From positions 1 through 24,920 of the forward strand of contig JAUQYB010000036.1 of assembly GCA_030837825.1 (NCBI GenBank): a stretch of DNA of 24,920 nt, given 5' to 3'. A program made the translations under genes and the position numbers. The stretch is from Albidovulum sp. GTDB lineage: Bacteria; Pseudomonadota; Alphaproteobacteria; Rhodobacterales; Rhodobacteraceae. The notes below the pieces were generated by a model. The model was not told the DNA's origin. It saw only the letters and a program-made list of their open reading frames with translations, and ran no database searches. This document shows, piece after piece, positions 1-8,249 of the stretch (position 1 is its first letter; each line of letters opens with the position of its first letter).

Positions 1-1884
1 ATCGACCCAGGTCGCCAGATGCCGCGCGCTGACTTCGTAGAAGATCGGCCGGCAGTTGGCGCGGTTGGCGACATCCCAGAACGACCAGGCGAGCGCCTCG
101 AACTCCGCCGGGTCGCCCACCGGGTCGCCGAGCGCGATCCATGACCTGCGGTGAACCGCGTACATGATGAACGACCGCCCGGTTTCGGAGAAGAGGAAAC
201 GCTTGTCGCCGCTCTGGCTCAGCCAGCCCTGGGGGTCTTCCGAGACGGCTGCAAGGGCGGCCGCGCGGGCCAGGGTTTCGGTGCCGGTGTCGAGAGGAAC
301 CCGCCGCTGCACCGGCCGCGTCATCAGGTGGATGGTGAAGAAGAACACCACCGCCGATGCCGCAAGCCCCGCCCTGAGCGCCCGGGGCGTGCCGGATCGT
401 GCCGAAAGCTCGGCCCAGAGGTCGTTGGAATAGGGCACCGTGCGGTGGACGAGGAAGAAGAAGGCGGCCGTCGCCAGGCCGACGGCCAGAACCAGGGCGA
501 ACCACCGCGCCTCGAACACACCCTGCGTCAGCGGGCCCTGGCGGTCGAACGCGCGGCGGAACGGCAGGAGCGAGAGTCCCCCAAGGGTCAGGAGTGCCGC
601 GTTCTCGGTGTCGAAATTGTTGAGAAGCGCGGCCCCGACCGCCATCGCGATGGTCAGGATCGCAAGCCAGTAGGCCGACGACACCCGCCGCGCGAGCCCG
701 TGCGACAGGATCAGGAGCGTCACGCCCGCGATCGCCGCGCCGAGGGTTCCCCCTTCCAGAAGCAGCGCCGCGACGAGATCGCCCTCGCCGAGCGCGTCGG
801 ACCGGACGGCGGGGATCATGGTGACGAGGAGCAGATAGGCGCCGAAGCCGAAGGTGACCGAGGCGACCAGCGATGGCGCGATGCCGTGCAGCGTGGCGAC
901 CGCCGGCTGAACCGGCGCGGGCAGCCGCGCGAGCAGCCGCCCGGCAAGCCCGCCCGCCATCCACGCCTCGTTCAACGCGACCAGAAGGAAGCCGAGGCCG
1001 AAGGGCAGAAGGTAGTAGATCACCCGGAACAGCAGAAGCGCCGCCGCGGCGTCGCCGATCGGGACCGAGGCCGGAAGCGTCCCGATCACCACGGTTTCGA
1101 AGACGCCGATCCCGCCCGGAACGTGGCTGAGCACACCGACCATCATCGCGGTGGCATAGACGGCGACGAAGGTTGCGAATTCCGGCTTGCCGGCGGGCAG
1201 CAGCACCCAGAGCGCAAAGGCGGCAGCGACGACGTCGATCAGCGTGACCGCCAGTTGGCCGGCAAGGTCGCCGGGCGGCGGAAGCCGAAGGTCGTAGCTG
1301 CGAAAGCCGATCCTGCGCCCGGTCGCCGAGACCCAGAGGATGACCGCCGCCGACCCCAGGACGGCCGCACCGGCGAGGGTGCGGACCGTGGTCTCGGGAT
1401 AGGGCAGGTAGGCGGCGACCGCGACGGGATGGATGGCCAGTGCGGCAAGCCCGATCAGCGTCAGCCCGGTGCCGAGCGCCATCGCGATATAGCCCGAGAC
1501 CGCCGCGACCTCGAAGGCGTTCAGCCCCACCGCCGAATAGATGCGGTAGCGGACGGCGCCGCCCGATACCAGGCTCACCCCGATCGTGTTGCCGAAGGCA
1601 TAGCCGAGAAAGCCGCCGATCGCGACGATGCCGGGAGCAAGCCTGCGCCCGATGAAGCGCAGCGCGAACCAGTCGTAGAAGATCAGCGCCAGATAGCCGA
1701 CGGTGGTGGCCATCAGAGCCAGCGCAAGGGTGGAGCCGGGGGTCGCCCGAACCTGCGCGGCAATGTCGGCGGGATCGACGGAGTGGAGCAGGCGATGAAG
1801 GGCGTAGACCCCAAGCCCGAACAGGAGCGCACCCAGAACCAGCGGGAAGAACCGTGTGATGGATTGCAGACCGACGCGTGACAT
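1..1884 (-). CDS. mprF: Lysyl-phosphatidylglycerol synthase/flippase, MprF type (3' end cut by window edge)
   Basis: This protein would attach an amino acid, usually lysine, to phosphatidylglycerol and flip the product outward, lowering membrane charge and giving resistance to cationic peptides. The first 628 codons read without interruption. The N-terminal part is a run of hydrophobic segments with an LPG-synthase-like stretch (FLGYAFGNTIGVSLVSGG, then VGVLSHVPGGIGVFETVV). More membrane segments follow. The start of the cytoplasmic DUF2156 acyltransferase domain appears near residues 555-575 (DKRFLFSETGRSFIMYA), then ALGDPVGDP. Full-length relatives are about 850 residues, so roughly 220 residues of the catalytic domain lie outside the window. 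The ATG at 1884 has a purine-rich GGAAGGG directly against it, which is too close for a normal Shine-Dalgarno; an in-frame GTG lies 9 bases upstream. It shares no obvious function with the catabolic island to the right. Confidence 0.88.
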   Translation of the reverse strand, partial: MSRVGLQSITRFFPLVLGALLFGLGVYALHRLLHSVDPADIAAQVRATPGSTLALALMATTVGYLALIFYDWFALRFIGRRLAPGIVAIGGFLGYAFGNTIGVSLVSGGAVRYRIYSAVGLNAFEVAAVSGYIAMALGTGLTLIGLAALAIHPVAVAAYLPYPETTVRTLAGAAVLGSAAVILWVSATGRRIGFRSYDLRLPPPGDLAGQLAVTLIDVVAAAFALWVLLPAGKPEFATFVAVYATAMMVGVLSHVPGGIGVFETVVIGTLPASVPIGDAAAALLLFRVIYYLLPFGLGFLLVALNEAWMAGGLAGRLLARLPAPVQPAVATLHGIAPSLVASVTFGFGAYLLLVTMIPAVRSDALGEGDLVAALLLEGGTLGAAIAGVTLLILSHGLARRVSSAYWLAILTIAMAVGAALLNNFDTENAALLTLGGLSLLPFRRAFDRQGPLTQGVFEARWFALVLAVGLATAAFFFLVHRTVPYSNDLWAELSARSGTPRALRAGLAASAVVFFFTIHLMTRPVQRRVPLDTGTETLARAAALAAVSEDPQGWLSQSGDKRFLFSETGRSFIMYAVHRRSWIALGDPVGDPAEFEALAWSFWDVANRANCRPIFYEVSARHLATWVD

Positions 1885-1949
1885 CCCTTCCACCCCGCAA
1901 GGACCGGTTGCCCGGACGATCCCCGCGCCGGCTGACTAACCGCAGCCGC

Positions 1950-1986
1950 GCGCCCGTGTAAACTGGCGAATTGCCGCCACGGGCGC
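1950..1986. other. Inverted repeat in the mprF/MFS gap
   Basis: GCGCCCGTG (1950-1958) and CACGGGCGC (1978-1986) form a perfect 9-base inverted repeat with a 19-base loop. The loop holds a smaller GGC...GCC dyad. It lies downstream of the minus-strand MFS gene and upstream of mprF. It could be a terminator for the MFS gene or a regulatory dyad for mprF. There is no T-run, so a rho-independent terminator is not proven. Confidence 0.4.
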
Positions 1987-2030
1987 TTCCCGGGCCGGCG
2001 GGCCTGCGACGGCACTCCGCGACCGGGGCT

Positions 2031-3254
2031 CTAGCGCCGACCCCGGCCCCCGGGCCCGCCGAGCCGCCGCCCGAGGGGCAGGAGGCCGAGCGCCGCGACC
2101 GCGGCGAAGCCCGCGCCCGCGATGAAGGCCGCAGCCGGGCCCTGTTCTTGCCAAAGCGCACCGGCGATCACGCTGGCGGCAAGCAGCGCGACCCCCGTCA
2201 CCAGGTTGAACATGCCGAAGGCGGTGCCCCTGAGCTCGGCCGGCACTGTCTCGGCCACGAGCGCGGAAAGGATCCCTTGCGTGAATCCCATGTGGAGGCC
2301 CCAGATCAGGATGCCCAGCGCGATCCCGCAAAGGCCGGGGGAAAGCGCCAGGCACAGATCCGCCACGACCAGCAGCCCGAGTCCGCAGATCAGAAGCCCG
2401 ATCCGCCCGATCCGGTCCGACAGCGCGCCAGCCGGCCAGGCCGACAGCGCGTAGACGGCGTTCATGCCGACCAGCACGAGCGGCACCAGCATGACCGGAA
2501 CGCCCGCGCCCTGCGCCCGCAGGATCAGGAACGCCTCGCTGAAGCGGGCGAGGGTGAAGAGCGTGGCAACCACGACCACCCGCCAGTAGGTCCCGCCCAG
2601 CAGGCCCAGTTCCCGGCGGGAAAGCGGATTGCGGACAGGACGGAGGCCGACGGGCCGCGCCGGTTCCTCGACGGCGAAAAGGATCAGCGCGAGCGCGAGG
2701 AAGGCCGGGATCACCGCGACCCAGAAGACCTTGCGGAAGTCATCGGCGAAAAGCCACATGAGGCCGATGGCGGCGAGCGGTCCGAGAAAGGCACCCAGCG
2801 TGTCGAGCGACTGGCGCAGCCCGAAGGCGGCGCCGGTGAGGCCCGGCGGCGCGAGATCGGCCACCAGCGCGTCACGCGGGGCGCCGCGTATGCCCTTTCC
2901 CACCCGGTCGACGAAGCGCGCCGCGACCACCCAGCCGAGGGTCGGCGCAAGCGGAAACACCGGCTTGGTCACCGCCGCAAGGCCGTAGCCCAGGGCGGCC
3001 AGTTCCTTGCGCCGCCCGATGCGGTCCGAAAGCGCCCCGGAAAACACCTTGGTGATTGCCGCGGTGGCCTCGGCGACGCCCTCGATGACCCCCACCGCGA
3101 GCGCCGTCGCGCCCAGGCCGAGCGTGAGGTAGACCGGCAGAAGCGCGTGGATCATCTCGGAGGAGACATCCATGAGCATCGACACGAAGCCGAGTGCCCA
3201 GATGCCGGCGGGAAGGCGGCGCCAGTGCGGCCGGGGACTGGACTCGGTGGTCAT
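2031..3254 (-). CDS. Major facilitator superfamily transporter
   Basis: A 407-residue inner-membrane secondary transporter with about 12 hydrophobic segments, the usual MFS length. The family loop motif occurs in both halves: GALSDRIGRRKE near residues 73-84 and GALSDRIGR near 276-284. DRVGKGIRGAPRDAL at about 116-130 is typical of a bacterial MFS group often annotated as drug or sugar efflux. The start was set at 3254 (MTTESSPRPH) because GGAGG lies at the right distance upstream; the frame stays open to 3302, but that extension is glycine-rich and has no ribosome site. Substrate is unknown. It is separated by 119 bases from the GntR gene upstream and probably does not belong to the catabolic island, although export or uptake of a pathway compound cannot be excluded. 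Confidence 0.88.
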   Translation of the reverse strand: MTTESSPRPHWRRLPAGIWALGFVSMLMDVSSEMIHALLPVYLTLGLGATALAVGVIEGVAEATAAITKVFSGALSDRIGRRKELAALGYGLAAVTKPVFPLAPTLGWVVAARFVDRVGKGIRGAPRDALVADLAPPGLTGAAFGLRQSLDTLGAFLGPLAAIGLMWLFADDFRKVFWVAVIPAFLALALILFAVEEPARPVGLRPVRNPLSRRELGLLGGTYWRVVVVATLFTLARFSEAFLILRAQGAGVPVMLVPLVLVGMNAVYALSAWPAGALSDRIGRIGLLICGLGLLVVADLCLALSPGLCGIALGILIWGLHMGFTQGILSALVAETVPAELRGTAFGMFNLVTGVALLAASVIAGALWQEQGPAAAFIAGAGFAAVAALGLLPLGRRLGGPGGRGRR

Positions 3255-3373
3255 CGATGCCTCCGTTCCCGCAGCCTGCGTCACGCCCCCCCCGGGACGC
3301 AACCGGCGGTCACCGGCCCGGCACGGGGCCCTTGTCCCGCCGCGGTCCTTCCGCCGGGTTCAGCCGGCGTCCC

Positions 3374-4144
3374 TCATCGCGGCCCGGCCCCCTTGCCGAA
3401 CAGCCGCAGAAGATCGACGCCGGTATCGGCCTGCTGGTCCAGCCGCAGATGCGCCTCGATATGGCGCAGATGGGTGCCCATCAGCCTTGCGGCGCTGTCG
3501 GGCGAGCGGCGGCGGAAGGCCTGAACGATCTGTTCGTGCTCGTCGTCGCGGCAGTTGCGGATGCCCGGGGCCCCGAAGATGCCGATGATCAGCGAGGTGC
3601 GCGTCACCAGTTCCTTCATCATCCGCTGCATCACCGAGTTGCCGGCAATCTGCGCCAGCATCGTGTGGAACTGTCCCGACAGGCGGATCGCCTCGTGCCG
3701 GTTGCCGGCCAGATGCGCCCGGTGCTCGGCCTCGAGGTGCCGGTCGAGCCGCTCGATGTCTGCCTCCGTCGCCCGTTGCACGGCAAGGCGGCCGATCGTC
3801 GGCTCCAGCGCCTTGCGGGCCTCGAAGACCTCGCGCGCCTGCTCGGCGGTGGGCGAGGCGACGAAGGCCCCGCGGTTGGCATGAAGCTCCACGACCTCGC
3901 GGCTCGACAGCAGAAGGAGGCTGCGCCGGATCCGCATCCGGCCGACGCCGAAGGCCTCGCAGAGGGCGGATTCGGACAGTTTGGTGCCGGGCGGAAGCCG
4001 CTGTTCGACCACGGCCTCGAAAATCCGCTCGACGATATCCTCTTCGCCGGGTTCGTCTGCCTGTGAAGGTTCGATGGGGCGATCACTGTGAAGGTTCATG
4101 GCCTGCGCTGTGCCGATATCTCCTTGCATGGCAGCATTATTCAT
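3374..4144 (-). CDS. GntR-family regulator with FCD domain
   Basis: A DNA-binding repressor or activator that senses a small carboxylated metabolite. Counting from the ATG at 4144 (256 residues), the winged helix-turn-helix spans about 36-98 (LSESALCEAFGVGRMRIRRS). The all-helical FCD effector domain spans about 103-235. Its likely metal ligands are visible: H160 in QFHTML, H203 in DEHEQI and H225 in GTHLRHIE. The start is uncertain: ATGs at 4144, 4129 and 4099 are all in frame and none has a clear ribosome site; the frame also extends to a TTG at 4189. The gene diverges from the first ABC transporter, and a 12-base palindrome of GntR/FCD type lies between them, so it probably controls that operon and itself. 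The ligand is probably a substrate or product of the imported compound (inference). Confidence 0.9.
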   Translation of the reverse strand: MNNAAMQGDIGTAQAMNLHSDRPIEPSQADEPGEEDIVERIFEAVVEQRLPPGTKLSESALCEAFGVGRMRIRRSLLLLSSREVVELHANRGAFVASPTAEQAREVFEARKALEPTIGRLAVQRATEADIERLDRHLEAEHRAHLAGNRHEAIRLSGQFHTMLAQIAGNSVMQRMMKELVTRTSLIIGIFGAPGIRNCRDDEHEQIVQAFRRRSPDSAARLMGTHLRHIEAHLRLDQQADTGVDLLRLFGKGAGPR

Positions 4145-4204
4145 CGGCGGGAGGAACAGCAAGTGCCGATCATGTGCGCATCTTGCCAATTTTCAGTTGA
4201 CATG

Positions 4205-4216
4205 ATTGTTAACAAT
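4205..4216. promoter_or_regulatory. Candidate operator of the GntR/FCD regulator
   Basis: ATTGTTAACAAT is a perfect 12-base palindrome in the divergent region between the regulator and the binding-protein gene. It fits the TNGTNNNACNA-type half-site arrangement known for FadR-subfamily GntR proteins. It is AT-rich against a GC-rich background. It overlaps the proposed -35 element of the transporter promoter, which would suit repression. Confidence 0.6.
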
Positions 4217-4238
4217 ACTACCCAATCGTGTCGATAAC
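4209..4238 (+). promoter_or_regulatory. Candidate promoter of the first ABC transporter operon
   Basis: TTAACA (4209-4214) and GATAAC (4233-4238) are separated by 18 bases and resemble a sigma-70 promoter. A perfect TTGACA also occurs at 4197-4202, but I see no good -10 at the right distance from it. Transcription would begin near 4245. A 6-base hairpin, CGGGCC/GGCCCG at 4241-4259, lies at the start of the leader. Both elements are read by eye only. Confidence 0.35.
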
Positions 4239-4297
4239 AACGGGCCGAAAGAAGGCCCGACCGCACGCGACACACATGCTCAACAGGGAGTCCCACC

Positions 4298-5485
4298 ATG
4301 AAGCGACGCATCTTTCTCAAGACAACGGCCCTTGCAGCGGCGGCCGGAGTCGCCCTCATGTCCGCGGCCCATGCCGAAAACGCCAAGCTCAAGATCGGTT
4401 TCGTGGGCGTGACCTCGGGCCCGGCGGCGGCCTGGGGCATCTCGAATCAGCGGTCGATGGAAACCCGCGCCGCATGGCTGAACGAGCTCGGCGGCGTGAA
4501 GATCGGCGATGCGACCTATGACGTCGAGATCGTGCCCTTCGACGACCAGAAGGACCCCAAGCGCGCCATCGCCGGCATGGAGAAGATGGCGCAGGACGGC
4601 GTCCACTATGTCGTTGGCCCCAACGTCGATGACGGCGCCGCCGCGGTCCGTCCGGTGGCCGAACAGAACGGCATCATGTATTTCCCCTACGCCTTCCCGA
4701 AAGAGCTTTACACCGCGCCCGCGTCAAACGCGATCCTGGGCATGGTGGCGAACTATCAGTCCGGCCCGGCGATCTACAAATACCTAATGGAAAACAAGGG
4801 CGTGAAGAAGGTCGCCTTCATTGCCGGCAATGAATCCGATCCGCTCAGCCAGCGCGATTCCGGCTCGGCCGCCGCCAAGGCGCTGGGGCTTGAGGTGGTG
4901 TCGGACACCGTGACCTACCAGATGGACACCACCGACTTCACCCCGGTGCTTCTGCCGGTGATCCAGGCGGCGCCCGATCTTCTGGTCCTCTCCGGCGTCT
5001 CGCCGGCGAACGCGCCGCAGTTGATCCGCTCGGCGCGGGAACTGGGCTATGCCGGGATCATCTCGACCGAGACGGCGCAGGACGCGACCGTTCTCCAGGA
5101 GGGCGCGGGCGAGCTTGCCAACGGCTTCATCTCGGTCGGCGGCGCCTCGACGCCCGAACTGGCCTCGGACGCGATGAAGGAATTCGTCGACCGCTACACC
5201 AAGATGTTCGGCGAATACAACGACGAGTCGAACACCAAGGTCTACGCGCTCGAATACATCATCGAGACACTGAAGGCGAACCCGGCGGCGATCGACAACG
5301 TCGAGGAGTTCAAGAAGACGATGGACACGTTCGAAGCGCCGAACCCGTTCATGGTGGGCGACGCCAAGCTGACCTATGTCGGCGTGACCTCGTTCGGGCA
5401 GAAGCGGCAGGTGTCGGTGCCGCTGGTGGTCAACGAATTCAAGGATGGCAAGTTCGAGACCCTGTTCGTGGCCCAGGTCGACTGA
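4298..5485 (+). CDS. ABC transporter periplasmic binding protein, Liv type, with Tat-like signal
   Basis: The extracytoplasmic solute receptor of the first transporter: 395 residues, usual length for the Peripla_BP_6 (leucine/amide-binding) family. Residues 1-26 are a signal peptide ending AHA before ENAKLKIGFVGVTSG. Its KRRIFLK start matches the twin-arginine RRxFLK pattern, so Tat export is likely rather than Sec. The mature part has the family's two-lobe pattern (GPNVDDGAAAVRPVAEQ, then KKVAFIAGNESDP). A GGGAG ribosome site lies 7 bases before the ATG. It heads an operon with two permeases, two ATPases and a racemase. Liv-type receptors also bind urea, amides and aromatic acids, and the neighbours point to a nitrogenous cyclic compound, but specificity cannot be read here. 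Confidence 0.93.
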   Translation: MKRRIFLKTTALAAAAGVALMSAAHAENAKLKIGFVGVTSGPAAAWGISNQRSMETRAAWLNELGGVKIGDATYDVEIVPFDDQKDPKRAIAGMEKMAQDGVHYVVGPNVDDGAAAVRPVAEQNGIMYFPYAFPKELYTAPASNAILGMVANYQSGPAIYKYLMENKGVKKVAFIAGNESDPLSQRDSGSAAAKALGLEVVSDTVTYQMDTTDFTPVLLPVIQAAPDLLVLSGVSPANAPQLIRSARELGYAGIISTETAQDATVLQEGAGELANGFISVGGASTPELASDAMKEFVDRYTKMFGEYNDESNTKVYALEYIIETLKANPAAIDNVEEFKKTMDTFEAPNPFMVGDAKLTYVGVTSFGQKRQVSVPLVVNEFKDGKFETLFVAQVD

Positions 5486-5563
5486 CGCCCCGGCCGCGTG
5501 GACGACAATCGGGCGGGGCGCATTGCGGCGTGCCCCGCCGTCTCCCGAACCAGGACCTCCGGA

Positions 5564-6433
5564 ATGGAACAGATCCTCGCCAACGGGCTCTATCTCGGGG
5601 CGCAGTATGCGCTCATCGCCCTCGGCCTCACGCTGATCTTCTCGCTGATGAACGTGCTGAACTTCGCGCACGGGCAGATGTATGTCTTCGGCGGCTTCGT
5701 GACCTACACGGTGGTGGGCCAGTTGGGCCTTCCCTTCGTCGTGGGGCTTCTCGCCTCTGCCGTGGTCCTCGCGGTGATGGGCGCGGCGATCGAGAAGTTC
5801 CTGTTCCGCCCCGTCATCCGCCGGTCGAAGCGCGAGGAATCGACGATGCTGCTGGCTGCCGGCATCGCCTTCTTCCTCGATGCGGTGATCCTCCTGCTGT
5901 TCGGCGAGAAGCAGCGCGGCGTGCCGAAGATCGTGAACGGCGTGTTCAACTGGGACATGCGGGTGATCATGCCATACGACCGGATCCTGATCGGGGTGCT
6001 GGCGATCGCGATGATCGCGGGCTTCATCCTGTTCATGCAGTATTCAAAGGCCGGCCGGGCGATGCGCGCCTTGGCGCAGGACCGGGTGGCGGCGCAGCTC
6101 ATGGGCGTCGATGTCGACCGCTATTCGATGATCGGCTTCGCCCTCGGCGCGATGCTTGCGGGTCTTGTCGGCGGGCTTCTCGTCACCATCACCGGCATCA
6201 ACCTCGGGATGGGCGGGCCGACCTCCGTCAAGGCGTTCCTGATGATCATGATCGGCGGCGCCGGGGTGATTTCGGGGGCCATCGCCGGGGGGTTCATCCT
6301 CGGCATGATGGAGTCGATCGGCCTGACGGTGCTCGCCGCCTATGGCGACATCACCTATCTGGTGATCTTCGCGTCCCTCATGGTCTTCCTCGCCATCCGG
6401 CCGCAGGGCCTGATGGGCAAGCCGTGGGGCTGA
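5564..6433 (+). CDS. ABC transporter permease, LivH type
   Basis: First transmembrane subunit of the first Liv-type importer: 289 residues from the ATG at 5564 (MEQILANGLYLGAQYALIALG). The reading frame is open from a GTG at 5498, but that extension is not membrane-like and lacks a ribosome site. LivH hallmarks are FSLMNVLNFAHGQMYVFGGF near the start and, later, GINLGMGGPTSVKAFLMIMI and IRPQGLMGKPWG at the C-terminus. About eight hydrophobic segments are seen. It lies 78 bases after the binding-protein gene and is followed by the LivM-type permease, with which it would form the membrane channel. Confidence 0.92.
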   Translation: MEQILANGLYLGAQYALIALGLTLIFSLMNVLNFAHGQMYVFGGFVTYTVVGQLGLPFVVGLLASAVVLAVMGAAIEKFLFRPVIRRSKREESTMLLAAGIAFFLDAVILLLFGEKQRGVPKIVNGVFNWDMRVIMPYDRILIGVLAIAMIAGFILFMQYSKAGRAMRALAQDRVAAQLMGVDVDRYSMIGFALGAMLAGLVGGLLVTITGINLGMGGPTSVKAFLMIMIGGAGVISGAIAGGFILGMMESIGLTVLAAYGDITYLVIFASLMVFLAIRPQGLMGKPWG

Positions 6434-6493
6434 GCGATGGCCGCGCCCGCGCCGCAGCTTTCCACCGCCCACTCCGTCACAGGGACAGGAGCA

Positions 6494-7465
6494 ATGACCC
6501 TTCCAAAGCTCGCCGGGGCCGGCGCCTTCCTCATCGGTGTCTTCGTCCTCGTGCCCGCCTTCATCGCCCTGACCGGGCGCTGGGACTTCTACTACACGCT
6601 GACCTCGGTGGCGCTGCTGTCGGTCGCGGCGGCCGGCGTGTGGCTGACCTTCTACATCGGGCGCATCAACATCGGGCAGGGCGCCTATGCCCTGACCGGG
6701 GGCTATGTTTCGGCGATCCTGATCACGCAATACGGGGTCAGCTTCTGGCTGACGCTGCCGCTGGCGGGGATATTCTGCGCGCTGGTCTCGGTCGTCATCG
6801 GCCTGCCGATCCTGCGGCTTCGCGGTGTCTACTTCGCGATGGTGACGCTGGTCCTGACCGAGGTGGCGCGGCTCTCCGCGCTCGCCCTGCCGATCACCAA
6901 CGGAGCCAAGGGCATCACCTCGATCCCGCTCCCCGGAGAGCTTACCATCCTCGGCCTGACGCTGATCCCCGACTTCGCCAGCCTCGGCAACCCCAAGCTC
7001 GCCTTCTACCTGATGGCGGTCACGCTGATGGTGCTGACCTATGTCGTGCTCTGGCGGATCGTGCATTCGCGGCTCGGCCATCTGTGCCGGTCGCTCCAGC
7101 AGAACGAGGAGCTGTCGGCCTCGATCGGGGTCAACACCGCGATGCTCCGGGTGCTGGCCTATGCGATCTCGTCCTTCTTCGGAGGGCTGGCCGGGGCGAT
7201 CTTCGTGGCGATCTCGCAGTCGATCTATCCGTCGTCCTTCGTCGTCACCGACAGCGTGAACTTCATGCTCTACTGCTTCCTCGGCGGCCTCGGCCATGTC
7301 TTCGGGCCGATGCTCGGCACGCTCCTGCTCTACTTCGGCTGGGACCTGCTGTCGGTCGCCAGGGAATACCAGTTGCTGATCTACTCGGGCGCGATGATCG
7401 CGCTGATGCTGGTGCTGCCGAACGGCGTCCTCAGCCTGTTCGACCGGAAGGAGGGCGGGAAATGA
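6494..7465 (+). CDS. ABC transporter permease, LivM type
   Basis: Second transmembrane subunit of the first importer: 323 residues from the ATG at 6494 (MTLPKLAGAG), which has AGGAG just upstream. An in-frame ATG at 6437, 3 bases after the previous stop, would add 19 low-complexity residues and is the alternative. LivM features are GRINIGQGAYALTGGYVSA, PILRLRGVYFAMVTLVLTEV and, near the C-terminus, LMLVLPNGVLSLFDRKEGG. The stop overlaps the start of the following ATPase gene by four bases (ATGA), so the two are translationally coupled. Confidence 0.92.
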   Translation: MTLPKLAGAGAFLIGVFVLVPAFIALTGRWDFYYTLTSVALLSVAAAGVWLTFYIGRINIGQGAYALTGGYVSAILITQYGVSFWLTLPLAGIFCALVSVVIGLPILRLRGVYFAMVTLVLTEVARLSALALPITNGAKGITSIPLPGELTILGLTLIPDFASLGNPKLAFYLMAVTLMVLTYVVLWRIVHSRLGHLCRSLQQNEELSASIGVNTAMLRVLAYAISSFFGGLAGAIFVAISQSIYPSSFVVTDSVNFMLYCFLGGLGHVFGPMLGTLLLYFGWDLLSVAREYQLLIYSGAMIALMLVLPNGVLSLFDRKEGGK

Positions 7466-8247
7466 CCGCGCCGATCCTCCAGGTCCGGGGTGTCACCAAG
7501 CGCTATGGCGGGCTGACCGCCAACAGCGACATCAGCTTCGACGTGGCCCCGCGCGAGATCCTTTCGGTGATCGGGCCGAACGGGGCGGGCAAGTCGACAC
7601 TGTTCAAGCAGATCGCAGGCTTCGTCACGCCGACTTCGGGCGAGGTGCTGTTCAAGGGAAACCGCATCTCGGGCCTGCCGCCGCACCGCGTCGCGCGTCT
7701 GGGCGTGGTCCGGACGTTCCAGGAAACCACCATCTTCCGGTCGATGACGGTGCGCGAGAATGTCATCGTCGCCCACCACCTGCGCTCGAAGGCATCGCTT
7801 CTGGGCTTCGTCCTCGGCTCCGCCCGGGCCCGCGCCGACGAGGACGATTTCGCCCGCTCGGCCGACGACATCATCGAGTTTCTCGGGCTCCAGCCGATCC
7901 GCGACGAGATGGCGTCGAACCTGCCGCAGGGGCATCTGCGGGCGCTGGGCATGGCGATCGGCCTGGCCACCGAGCCCGAGGTGATCCTGCTCGACGAGCC
8001 CTTCGCCGGCATGAACCATGACGAGACGATGCGGATGGTGGGTCTCGTCCGCCGCCTGCGCGACGAACGCGGGTTGACCGTGCTGCTGGTCGAACACGAC
8101 ATGCCGGCGGTGATGAAGATCTCCGACCGGATCGTCTGCATCAACTTCGGCCAGAAGATCGCCGAGGGCACCCCCGCCGAGATCCAGGCCGACCCCCGCG
8201 TCATCGAGGCCTATCTGGGCAGCGAAGACGCCGCGATCGGGGTCTGA
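7462..8247 (+). CDS. ABC transporter ATPase, LivG type
   Basis: First ATP-hydrolysing subunit of the first importer: 261 residues. Walker A GPNGAGKST is at 38-46, the Q-loop glutamine near 87, Walker B VILLDEP at 174-180 and the H-loop histidine at 212. The ABC signature, usually LSGGQ or LSYGQ, reads LPQGH at 154-158 and is degenerate; I recall similar forms in some LivG proteins, so this need not mean loss of function. It starts by a four-base overlap with the permease gene and is followed after two bases by the LivF-type ATPase. The upstream reading frame is open for a long way, but only this part is real. Confidence 0.93.
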   Translation: MTAPILQVRGVTKRYGGLTANSDISFDVAPREILSVIGPNGAGKSTLFKQIAGFVTPTSGEVLFKGNRISGLPPHRVARLGVVRTFQETTIFRSMTVRENVIVAHHLRSKASLLGFVLGSARARADEDDFARSADDIIEFLGLQPIRDEMASNLPQGHLRALGMAIGLATEPEVILLDEPFAGMNHDETMRMVGLVRRLRDERGLTVLLVEHDMPAVMKISDRIVCINFGQKIAEGTPAEIQADPRVIEAYLGSEDAAIGV

Positions 8248-8249
8248 CC

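Noticed and set aside
151..1881. Long plus-strand open frame of 576 codons opposite mprF
   Set aside because: Extremely Arg/Glu/Gln/Gly-rich with no recognisable motif, typical of the antisense shadow of a GC-rich gene; the opposite strand gives a clear membrane protein.
3285..3296. Run of eight C residues between the MFS and GntR genes
   Set aside because: A short homopolymer in a GC-rich gap, outside any reading frame; could be slipped-strand variation but nothing around it suggests phase variation.
3352..3369. Short CGCCGG/CCGGCG dyad after the GntR stop
   Set aside because: Only six pairs, no T-run, and such GC dyads are frequent by chance at this base composition.
1971..3524. Plus-strand open frame of 517 codons opposite the MFS gene
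   Set aside because: Low-complexity, highly charged translation and no family match; the minus strand encodes a standard MFS protein.
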